NCBI GenBank assembly: GCA_002686955.1
Contig: NYZA01000247.1
Location: 1-11,172, forward strand
Reading direction: 5' to 3'
Origin: Gemmatimonadota bacterium
GTDB lineage: Bacteria; GCA-2686955
DNA length: 11,172 nucleotides
In this document: positions 1-5,926 of the stretch, in pieces
Position numbering within the stretch: the first letter of the stretch is position 1
How the letters are laid out: each line of letters starts with the position of its first letter
Made by a program: the position numbers and the translations under genes
The notes under the pieces: generated by a model
The model's database searches: none
What the model was told of the DNA's origin: nothing
What the model saw: only the letters and a program-made list of their open reading frames with translations

Positions 1-1
1 C

Positions 2-70
2 ACGCAGACCCAGTCGGTGACGATCGGCGACGGCGAGACGAAGTCGATCGACTTCGCGTTCAGCGGTTAG
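2..70 (+). CDS. C-terminal fragment of a secreted beta-rich protein (5' end outside window)
   Basis: Reading frame 2 is open from the left edge to a TAG at 68-70 and encodes 22 residues, TQTQSVTIGDGETKSIDFAF followed by Ser-Gly. The alternating hydrophobic and polar pattern with 'V-x-I-G-D-G-E-T-K-x-I-D-F' is what is usually seen at the end of carboxypeptidase-regulatory-like or Ig-like beta-sandwich domains ('V.V..G.T..VDF.L'). This suggests the tail of an exported surface or periplasmic protein. The next gene begins only 16 nt later, so the two may be co-transcribed. The fragment is too short to assign a family with certainty, and the frame itself is inferred from the pattern and the stop. 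Confidence 0.5.
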   Translation, partial: TQTQSVTIGDGETKSIDFAFSG

Positions 71-86
71 CCCCCGCGAACAGTCA

Positions 87-1334
87 TTGCGACGCCCTCT
101 CGGCCCGGGACTCCTGCTCGCCGCGACTTCGGTCGGCGGCAGTCATCTGCTCCTCGGGCCGGAGCTCGGTGCGCGATTCGGCCTCGATCTGCTCTGGATC
201 GTGGTTCTCGCGCACCTGCTGAAGTACCCCGCCTTCGAGGCGGGTCCACTCTACGCGGCGGCGACTGGGGAATCGCTTCTCGATGGCTATCTGAAGGTCC
301 CCGGTCCGCGGGGCTGGCCGCTGTGGATCGGGCTGATCGATATGGTCGTCGAGAGCGTGGGTGTGCTCGCGGCGGTGATCGGTCTGACCGCCTCTTTTCT
401 GCACGGCGCGTTTCGCTTCGGCGGGTTGCCCTGCTGGGGGGCGGGTGTCGCGCTAGCCGCACTCGCTCTCGTCTGGACCGGGGGCTACCGCCGCCTGGCG
501 AAGGTCAACCTGGGGATCATGGCGGCGCTGGTGATCGGGACCCTCCTCGCCTTCGCGACCGCTCTCCCGGAGCCGGGGGCGGTGGCTCGGGGGCTGGTCC
601 CCGGGGCGATCCCCGCGGGTGGGGTCGTGCTGGTGGCCTCGGTGCTCGGCTGGATGCCGACCGGTGTGGGGGTGTCGATCTGGCACTCGCTCTGGATGCA
701 GAGGAGCCTCGAGGATCGGGACGTGGTCCGCGACGGAGGGACGGTTCGCTGGGCTCGGATCGACACTGCGCGGGGGTACGGGCTCTCGCTGGTGCTGGCG
801 ATCGTTTTCGTCTGCCTGGGGTCGGTGGTTCTGCGCCCGGCGGGGATCGTGCTGGAGGCCGAGGTCGATGTGGCGCTCGCTCTCGCCTCCCTCTACGAGC
901 AGGCTCGCCCCTGGATGGGGTCGGTCTTTCTCGTGGTCGCCTTCTCGGCGATGTTCAGCACCTGCTACGCGGCGATGGACGGCTTTCCGCGCACGCTCGT
1001 GGCCACCTTCGATCTGCTGCGCGGGGCGCCCCGATGCAGGCAGCCGCAGTCGCGCAAGATCTACCGGCTCTATCTGGTCTGCGCGACGCTGGGGGGGATG
1101 GCGGTGCTCGCGGCCATTCCCGATCCGGTGCGGCTGATTCGCGTCCTGGGGGCGGTCACGCTGCTGGTGACGCCGATCTATGCCGCATTGAACCACTACT
1201 GCGTCGTTCGCCTCGTTCCCGGCGAGCTTCCGGGGCCGGGTCGGGCGTGGCGGGTGCTATCGCTCTGCGGCATCGCTTTCCTGGCCTTCTCCGCGGTGTC
1301 CTTGGCCTGGATCGTGCTCGTTGGAGGCGCGTAG
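87..1334 (+). CDS. NRAMP-superfamily transporter, divergent clade without the canonical metal-site motifs
   Basis: This is a polytopic inner-membrane protein of 415 aa with about ten or eleven hydrophobic segments. The N-terminus (GPGLLLAAT, residues 6-14), the 'GARFGLDLLW' stretch and the 'KYPAFEAGPLYAAATGESLLDGY' region (start residue 46) match the NRAMP (SLC11, COG1914) fold, whose members import Mn2+, Fe2+ or other divalent metals. In canonical transporters, helix 1 carries DPGN and helix 6 carries MPH. Here the helix 1 site reads SVGGS (residues 15-19) and helix 6 reads MPT (190-192), so the conserved Asp, Asn and His are missing and only the Met remains. Metal transport should therefore not be assumed. 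The start is TTG at 87, the only start codon in frame after the stop at 18-20. No clear Shine-Dalgarno is visible, and translation may be coupled to the gene ending at 70. Confidence 0.8.
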   Translation: MRRPLGPGLLLAATSVGGSHLLLGPELGARFGLDLLWIVVLAHLLKYPAFEAGPLYAAATGESLLDGYLKVPGPRGWPLWIGLIDMVVESVGVLAAVIGLTASFLHGAFRFGGLPCWGAGVALAALALVWTGGYRRLAKVNLGIMAALVIGTLLAFATALPEPGAVARGLVPGAIPAGGVVLVASVLGWMPTGVGVSIWHSLWMQRSLEDRDVVRDGGTVRWARIDTARGYGLSLVLAIVFVCLGSVVLRPAGIVLEAEVDVALALASLYEQARPWMGSVFLVVAFSAMFSTCYAAMDGFPRTLVATFDLLRGAPRCRQPQSRKIYRLYLVCATLGGMAVLAAIPDPVRLIRVLGAVTLLVTPIYAALNHYCVVRLVPGELPGPGRAWRVLSLCGIAFLAFSAVSLAWIVLVGGA

Positions 1335-1632
1335 GTCTCTCGGCGGAAAGCCGGCGCGGGCTCCGGCGCACGCGTTCAAAAGCAGCGGCGGTCCAGCTCG
1401 GCGACGATGCGCGGCGGGTGAAGATTGCGTCGTTTCAGCGGTCGACGTGGAAGAGCGCGCATATCGCCTCCACCCCGGGTTGGCACCACGATCGAGCGAC
1501 CTTGATGGGGGGGCGAAAAAAGGGCCGGTCGGCAGTCTCCGATTCCGCCCGGCTCGTGATAGAGTCTCGCCCCTTCATCTACATATTCATCAGATTCCGG
1601 CAACGATCCGAGTTGACAGAGGGAGAGTTTCA
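1335..1632. other. Intergenic region between the NRAMP-like gene and lptE
   Basis: This is 298 nt without a convincing gene on either strand. It holds a short weak inverted repeat (GCCGG at 1350-1354, CCGGC at 1363-1367), a purine run around 1511-1524, a possible -10 element TAGAGT at 1560-1565, and the lptE ribosome site at its right end. No T-tract terminator follows the transporter gene. Open frames on the minus strand here are Arg/Pro-rich shadows. Confidence 0.5.
1560..1565 (+). promoter_or_regulatory. Possible -10 element upstream of lptE
   Basis: TAGAGT lies in the context GTGATAGAGTC, 67 nt before the GTG start of lptE. The same hexamer occurs as a -10 candidate at 9103-9108, and a one-base variant (TATAGT) occurs at 10022-10027, each also upstream of a gene. 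No recognisable -35 (TTGACA-like) box is found 16-18 nt upstream, so this is a weak call. Confidence 0.25.
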
Positions 1633-2121
1633 GTGGATCGAATCGGACGCCGTGCATTTGTATGGCTGTGCGTGGCGGCGATGGGCTGCCGATACGGCAT
1701 CGGCGGCTTTCTGCCCGACCATCTCCACAGCATCTCAATTCCGCCCGTGACGATCGACGGAGCGGATGTTCCCGCGTCGCTCGAAGCGGAAACGGTCCTG
1801 ACCGAGGCGCTTCGAGACGCCTTCGTTCAGGACAACAGTTTGACGGTTCTCCCCGGGCGGAGGGGAGACAGCCGGCTCGACGTCACGCTCAGTTCATACG
1901 AGATCGTCGAGGGGGCCGAGGGGACCGATCTCTCGTTGCGGGTCGGCTTCCTCTTTCGGGACGCCGTGCGGGGAGTCGATCTGGCGTCTTCGAGCGATGT
2001 GGAAGGAACGGTGGCGATCAAGGGATCGGGGGACGACGAGGGGGCGGTGGCCCTCGCGTTGGAGTCGCTGGCGGACGAGCTGGCGACCGAGATCGTATCT
2101 TCAACCGTGAGAGGGTGGTGA
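1633..2121 (+). CDS. lptE: LptE-like LPS-assembly lipoprotein
   Basis: The predicted product is a 162-aa outer-membrane lipoprotein of the LptE family, which plugs the LptD barrel and helps insert lipopolysaccharide into the outer leaflet. A short basic N-terminus and a hydrophobic stretch (8-18) end in a lipobox-like A16-M17-G18-C19. Family features follow: 'LPDHLHSISIP' just after the Cys, a helix 'LEAETVLTEALRDAFVQDN', 'LDVTLSSYEI', and the C-terminal helix 'ALESLADELATEIVSSTVRGW' ending in Trp. The GTG start at 1633 is chosen because GAGGGAGAG (1619-1627) sits 5 nt upstream and it places the signal sequence correctly; longer in-frame starts would bury it. Residues R6-R7-A8-F9-V10 also resemble a twin-arginine motif, which may be chance. 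The alternative is an unrelated small lipoprotein with a similar layout. Confidence 0.75.
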   Translation: MDRIGRRAFVWLCVAAMGCRYGIGGFLPDHLHSISIPPVTIDGADVPASLEAETVLTEALRDAFVQDNSLTVLPGRRGDSRLDVTLSSYEIVEGAEGTDLSLRVGFLFRDAVRGVDLASSSDVEGTVAIKGSGDDEGAVALALESLADELATEIVSSTVRGW

Positions 2122-2163
2122 GGCAGTGGAGCCCAAAGGAGGCGACCGGCGTAGTAGTGAGTT

Positions 2164-2196
2164 GTGGAGGTCTGGTGGGCAGCGGCGCCCCTCCAC
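2164..2196 (+). terminator. Stem-loop downstream of lptE (possible transcript end)
   Basis: GTGGAGG (2164-2170) pairs perfectly with CCTCCAC (2190-2196). An inner four-pair stem, GGTG/CGCC with one G-U pair, is possible inside the loop. It lies 42 nt after the lptE stop. No T-run follows (the next bases are GGCAAATAAAG), so it is not a classic intrinsic terminator; it could protect a 3' end or act in a leader. Confidence 0.35.
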
Positions 2197-2238
2197 GGCA
2201 AATAAAGTGGCGGGAAATCCAGAAATGGGGTCATTATT

Positions 2239-2250
2239 CCAGTATACTGG
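2239..2250. promoter_or_regulatory. Perfect 12-bp palindrome with embedded -10-like TATACT
   Basis: CCAGTATACTGG is its own reverse complement and sits in the most AT-rich part of the gap between lptE and the histidine kinase gene. It contains TATACT (2243-2248), a 5/6 match to the -10 consensus, although no good -35 box is seen 16-18 nt upstream. This is the arrangement expected when a dimeric repressor covers a promoter core, which is inference. A start site just downstream would support a kinase start at or after 2264. Confidence 0.4.
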
Positions 2251-2320
2251 TCAAATCGCGCTGGTGAGTCGGCCGCATCGATCGGGCGGCGCCGGCCTTA
2301 TCCGTGAGGGACCCCCCGAG

Positions 2321-3664
2321 GTGCTCGATAGCCCAGGAGATAGATCAAGACGGCATGGCAGGCCGCGGGCGCACGGTGTTTGCGCCGGCGCGCTCCGTCC
2401 CCTCGATGTCGAGGTGCTGGTCGCGGCGGCGCATGGGCAGAGCGTTCCTCCGGCGCCTTCGACGCGAATGGGCGTAGTGCCGCGGGTTCGTGTGTGCCGC
2501 GATGTGGCCGAGATTCACGATCGTCTGGTCGCGGCTGACCAGAGCGCCGATGCGATTCTGGTCTGGCTCCCCGATGCGGTCTGGCCCTCGGCGGAGATCC
2601 GACGCCTGCTGGCCGCCGCGCTGCCTCCCGTTTTCCTGGCCTTGCCGAGCCGGCCTTCCGGTCGCGAGTGGCGGGGGGAGGCCACCCTTCTGGTCCACGA
2701 CGGGACTCTGGCCGATGCCTGGGGCCAGTTGCTCGTAGAGCTGGGGCGAGGCTCCGAGGGGCGCGGCGTCGTCGAGCCATCCGGCGAGACGGACGAGATC
2801 CCGGTGTCGGTGATGAGAATCCCGAAAGAGGGAAGCGTCCCCCGCCGGGATCATGCCACGGGAGATGAGGAGCTGGCGGCGCGTCTGCAGGCGGCCAGAT
2901 TCGCGACCCTTCAGGAATCGGCGGCGGGGCTCGCGCATGAGATGAACAACCTCGTCACGCCGATCGCGGGGTACGCGCAGCTCCTGCGATCGTATACGGC
3001 GGACGAGACGGTGGGACGGAAGCTCGACATCATCGCGAACAGCGCGTTTCGGGCAAGCGAGCTGATCGCGGAGCTTCTCACCTTCACCAAGTCGCCGATC
3101 CTGTCACTGGAGCCGGTTCGGTCGGCCGAGTGGTTGGCGGAGTTCGTGGCGGACCTGGCGCCCCGCGTCGAGGAGTGCGGCGTGCATCTGGTCTCCCGCG
3201 CGCCGCTGGATCTGCCCAGCGTTCGGATGGACCCCGAGCGGATGCGCAAGGCGCTGGATCACATTGTCTGGAACGGTGTGCATGCTATGGAGGAGGCGGG
3301 TCGAGAGGGGACGATTCAGCTCGAGGCGAGTGTCTTGGAACGGCTTTCGGAAGAGGACCACCGCCGCTTCGGGCTGGAGGCCCTCGACGCGGTCGAGGAT
3401 TCGATGGCTTCGATGCAGGTGGGGGATTCGGTTCTGCGAATCGATGTACGGGACGAAGGGCCGGGGGTTCCGGACCATCTGATCCAGAAGATGTTCTTTC
3501 CTTTCGTCACCACCCGTGGCCCCGATTGCGGGCGAGGACTCGGCCTCTCGGTCACCTACGGCATCGTTCGCTCGCACGGGGGGGCGATCGCGGTCAGCTC
3601 TTCGCCCGGTGAAGGGGCGCTGGTGTCGCTATTGTTGCCCCTTTCGGGGCCGGGCCGGTCTTGA
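2321..3664 (+). CDS. Orphan soluble sensor histidine kinase (NtrB/ZraS-type HisKA plus HATPase_c)
   Basis: From GTG 2321 this encodes 447 aa. The kinase core is clear: an H-box 'GLAHEMNNLVTPIAGYAQLL' with the phospho-acceptor at H206, an N-box with N318 ('WNGVHAM'), a G1 box with D378 ('DEGPGV'), an F-box 'FFPFVTTR', and a G2 box from G404 ('GRGLGLSVTYGIVRSHGG'). No transmembrane helix is visible, so it is probably cytoplasmic. Residues about 28-150 alternate strands and helices ('VEVLVAAAHG', 'RVRVCRDVAEI', 'AILVWLPDA', 'PVFLALPSR') and may be a degenerate receiver-like domain. The start is uncertain. GTG 2126 gives a non-protein-like extension through the AT-rich gap, GTG 2264 has no ribosome site, GTG 2321 has GAGGG (2306-2310) 10 nt away, and GTG 2414 and ATG 2468 are shorter options. 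No response regulator gene is adjacent. Confidence 0.85.
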   Translation: MLDSPGDRSRRHGRPRAHGVCAGALRPLDVEVLVAAAHGQSVPPAPSTRMGVVPRVRVCRDVAEIHDRLVAADQSADAILVWLPDAVWPSAEIRRLLAAALPPVFLALPSRPSGREWRGEATLLVHDGTLADAWGQLLVELGRGSEGRGVVEPSGETDEIPVSVMRIPKEGSVPRRDHATGDEELAARLQAARFATLQESAAGLAHEMNNLVTPIAGYAQLLRSYTADETVGRKLDIIANSAFRASELIAELLTFTKSPILSLEPVRSAEWLAEFVADLAPRVEECGVHLVSRAPLDLPSVRMDPERMRKALDHIVWNGVHAMEEAGREGTIQLEASVLERLSEEDHRRFGLEALDAVEDSMASMQVGDSVLRIDVRDEGPGVPDHLIQKMFFPFVTTRGPDCGRGLGLSVTYGIVRSHGGAIAVSSSPGEGALVSLLLPLSGPGRS

Positions 3665-3690
3665 CGCCCCACCCCGCCAAACCGTACCCT
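3661..3690 (+). promoter_or_regulatory. Candidate sigma-70-type promoter for the TPR-hisC unit
   Basis: TTGACG (3661-3666, 5/6 to the -35 consensus, overlapping the kinase stop codon) is followed after 18 nt by TACCCT (3685-3690, matching T, A and the final T of the -10 consensus). The start codon of the TPR gene is 59 nt downstream. An inverted repeat AAACC/GGTTT (3679-3683, 3694-3698), with CCTTAAGG at 3688-3695, overlaps the -10. Spacing and position fit; the -10 match is only moderate. Confidence 0.4.
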
Positions 3691-3737
3691 TAAGGTTTCC
3701 CCCTGGATACGGCAGGACGCCGTGGAACCGTGTTTTC

Positions 3738-3742
3738 GGAGG
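3738..3742 (+). promoter_or_regulatory. Ribosome binding site deciding the TPR gene start
   Basis: GGAGG lies 7 nt before ATG 3750. It selects this ATG over the longer open frame, which extends back to 3516 inside the kinase gene, and the chosen start is followed immediately by a signal peptide. Confidence 0.7.
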
Positions 3743-3749
3743 TTGCTGC

Positions 3750-4628
3750 ATGCTCCGCCCCTGCTATTTGACCCTCGTTCTGTTGGCCGCGTCGTTTCCA
3801 GCCCAAGCCCAAGAGGCCGATCCTCGCGGGGAGATGTCGGTCAATGAGCGAAAGGTCGTCGATCCTTCGAAGCAGCACTTCAACGAGGGGAATGCGGCGT
3901 TCAAGGCCCGCGACTATCAGGGCGCCCTGGCGTCGTACAAGAAGTCGATCGAGGCGAACGATCAGAATGCCAACGCTTTTTTCGGGCTGGGCCTCTCCTA
4001 TCGCAAGCTTCGCAAGCCGAAGGAAGCCCTGGTCGCGCTCGATCGCGCGGTGGCGATCAAGCCGGACCATGACAAGGCCATCTCCACGCGCGGCAGCGTG
4101 AAGATGGATCTGCGCGACTACTCCGGCAGCGTGGCCGATTACAAGGCGGTCATCGAGCTCCGGCCGCGCGACGTGAAGACCTACTTCAAGCTCGCCCTGG
4201 CGCACGACAAGCAGGGGAGCCCGGCCGCGGCGATCGGGGCGTACGAGAAGGCGGTGGAGATCAAGCCGTCCTATACGAAGGCGCACAAGAACCTCGGGCT
4301 GCTCCTGGAGAAGCAGGGCGACACGGCCAAGGCGGTGACAGCGTTCCGCCACGCATGCGAAGGGAGCCGCTCCGATGCTTCCGCGTGCACCAAGTGGGCC
4401 GAGAACCTGACGAAGCTCCAGCGATTCTCCGCCGCGGAGAAGGCAGCCGAGAAGGCGCTCGAACGGAAGCCGGGGGACGCCTTTGCTCTCGTGACCCTCG
4501 GTGAAGCTCTCGAAGGGCAACGGCTTTATGATGCGGCGCTCGAAAAGTACGAGCAGGCGAAGAACGACCCGACCTGGGGTCCAACGGCGGTCTACAAGAT
4601 CGAGGCGCTCAAGAAGAAGAGGGGCTGA
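3750..4628 (+). CDS. Exported tetratricopeptide-repeat (TPR) protein
   Basis: The product is 292 aa. It starts with a signal peptide (MLRPCYLTLVLLAASFPAQA) with AxA cleavage after A20, so the mature protein should be periplasmic. From about residue 43 to the end it is almost entirely TPR helices: about seven units with the usual signature, for example 'HFNEGNAAFKARDYQGALASY', 'AFFGLGLSYRKLRKPKEAL', 'AHKNLGLLLEKQGDTAKAV' and 'AFALVTLGEALEGQRLYDAAL' (the last from around residue 245). TPR solenoids are protein-protein interaction scaffolds; no catalytic domain is present. The C-terminus is strongly basic (KKKRG). The hisC gene follows closely, so they are probably co-transcribed from the 3661-3690 promoter. 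The partner is unknown, and envelope assembly would fit the neighbourhood but is inference. Confidence 0.85.
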   Translation: MLRPCYLTLVLLAASFPAQAQEADPRGEMSVNERKVVDPSKQHFNEGNAAFKARDYQGALASYKKSIEANDQNANAFFGLGLSYRKLRKPKEALVALDRAVAIKPDHDKAISTRGSVKMDLRDYSGSVADYKAVIELRPRDVKTYFKLALAHDKQGSPAAAIGAYEKAVEIKPSYTKAHKNLGLLLEKQGDTAKAVTAFRHACEGSRSDASACTKWAENLTKLQRFSAAEKAAEKALERKPGDAFALVTLGEALEGQRLYDAALEKYEQAKNDPTWGPTAVYKIEALKKKRG

Positions 4629-4666
4629 GATCGATTCGGGTGGGACAGCGATCATCGGCGCGCGCG

Positions 4667-5788
4667 ATGAGCGTTAGACCTCGCGCCGCCACGGCTGTTC
4701 TTCCGATCTACGAGCCGGGGCGCGACGCCGCCGCGGTCGCGAGATCGACCGGTCGCGACGATATCGTCAAGCTCGCTTCGAACGAGAGTCCGTACGGCGC
4801 ATCGCCCCGCGTGCTCGAGGCCCTCCGGGACGCGGTCGACGATGTCCATCTCTATCCCGATGCCGCCGGCGCCCGATTGCGAGAGGCTCTCGCCGCTCGC
4901 CACGGGGTCGAGGCCGATTGGATCGTCTTGGGAAACGGCTCCGTCGAGCTGATCGAGAACACGGCCAAGGCTTTTCTCGATGCCGGGGACGAGGCGGTTC
5001 TCGCCCGCCCCTCCTTTCTGAAATTCGCGATCGCGACTCGGCTCATGGGTGCCCGGTCGATCGAGATCCCGACGATCGACGATCAGGCGGATCTCGAGGC
5101 GATGGCTGCCGCGGTCGGCAGCCGGACGAAGGTGGTCTTCCTGGCCAATCCGGACAATCCGACCGGACGGATGGTCACCGCCGCTGAGCTGCTGGAGTTC
5201 ATCGACGGCATACCGGAGACGGTTCTGCTCTTCCTCGATCAAGCGTATTTCGAGTATGTCGCGGAGGAAGCACCCTCGCTGCGCTCCCGGATCGAGCGGG
5301 GCAATCTGGTCGTGTCGAGGACTTTTTCAAAGGCGTTCGGCCTGGCGGGACTCAGAATCGGCTACGGAGTCGGCCATCCCGAGCTGATGAGGTCGATCGG
5401 TCGCGTGAGGGAGCATTTCAATACTTCGAGCATCGCTCAGGTCGCGGCGCTGGCCGCCCTCGGCGATTTCGATCACGTCGCGCGAACGATCCGACTGAAC
5501 CGGGAGCAGAGGGAGTTCCTGGCGAGGGAGCTGAGCGAGCGCGGGCTCCGTGTCACCCCTTCCTACACCAACTTCCTGCTCGTCCGTCCGCCGAAAGAGG
5601 GTCCCTTGGCCCGGGTGGGTCTGGCCGGCGCGCTCATGGAGGAGGGGGTCATCGTTCGTCCCATGGGGTTCTACGGCATGCCGGAGGCCGTTCGGATCTC
5701 GGTCGGTACGGCGGACGAGAACCGGCGGCTGGTGCAGGCCCTCGACCGCGCCCGGGGTTCGCGCGAAAGCGCCCCGCTCGAGTCGTGA
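4667..5788 (+). CDS. hisC: Histidinol-phosphate aminotransferase (HisC family)
   Basis: This is a 373-aa PLP-dependent class I/II aminotransferase that converts imidazole-acetol phosphate and glutamate to L-histidinol phosphate and 2-oxoglutarate in cytosolic histidine synthesis. Visible motifs are 'KLASNESPYGASP' near the N-terminus, 'NPDNPTGR' from N161, D191-x-x-Y194 in 'LDQAYFEY', and the Schiff-base Lys K222 in 'SKAFGLAGLRIGY', with a late 'VRISVG' carrying the substrate-carboxylate Arg. Length is typical. Start ATG 4667 fits the family N-terminus; an in-frame GTG at 4640 would add nine residues, and neither has a strong ribosome site. The gap from the TPR gene is 38 nt. No other his gene is in view, so an aromatic or other amino-acid aminotransferase of the HisC-like group cannot be excluded. 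Confidence 0.85.
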   Translation: MSVRPRAATAVLPIYEPGRDAAAVARSTGRDDIVKLASNESPYGASPRVLEALRDAVDDVHLYPDAAGARLREALAARHGVEADWIVLGNGSVELIENTAKAFLDAGDEAVLARPSFLKFAIATRLMGARSIEIPTIDDQADLEAMAAAVGSRTKVVFLANPDNPTGRMVTAAELLEFIDGIPETVLLFLDQAYFEYVAEEAPSLRSRIERGNLVVSRTFSKAFGLAGLRIGYGVGHPELMRSIGRVREHFNTSSIAQVAALAALGDFDHVARTIRLNREQREFLARELSERGLRVTPSYTNFLLVRPPKEGPLARVGLAGALMEEGVIVRPMGFYGMPEAVRISVGTADENRRLVQALDRARGSRESAPLES

Positions 5789-5883
5789 GCGATTCCCGCC
5801 GATCGCGAATTCGGTTGGCGCGCCGCGCCATCCGCGTCAGACTCCCCGGGTCGTTCGGGCGGTCGAGCGCGGACCGGACATTC

Positions 5884-5923
5884 CAGGAGAACACGCGTCG
5901 ATAGAGCAAGCGTCAGGAGAACA
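5884..5923 (+). repeat. Short direct repeat CAGGAGAACA ahead of the crotonase gene
   Basis: CAGGAGAACA occurs at 5884-5893 and again at 5914-5923, exactly 30 nt apart, in the 138-nt gap between hisC and the crotonase gene. The second copy supplies the ribosome site AGGAGA (5915-5920), 6 nt before GTG 5927. The first copy has no start codon at a matching distance. It may be a decoy ribosome site, the relic of a duplication, or chance. Confidence 0.45.
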
Positions 5924-5926
5924 TCG

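Noticed and set aside
453-1196. A 247-codon minus-strand frame opposite the NRAMP-like gene
   Set aside because: Composition (His/Arg/Pro-rich, no hydrophobic core) is that of a shadow of a membrane-protein gene.
1613-1618. Perfect TTGACA hexamer upstream of lptE
   Set aside because: The matching -10 would lie inside the coding sequence (around 1636-1641, GATCGA) and the hexamer abuts the ribosome site, so it is not a usable -35 for lptE.
2126-2263. The kinase frame extended back to GTG 2126
   Set aside because: The extension crosses the AT-rich palindrome region, reads as low-quality protein sequence and has a poor ribosome site.
3690-4655. A 321-codon minus-strand frame opposite the TPR gene
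   Set aside because: It mirrors the TPR coding frame and has repetitive Arg/Leu-rich content with no start-site support.
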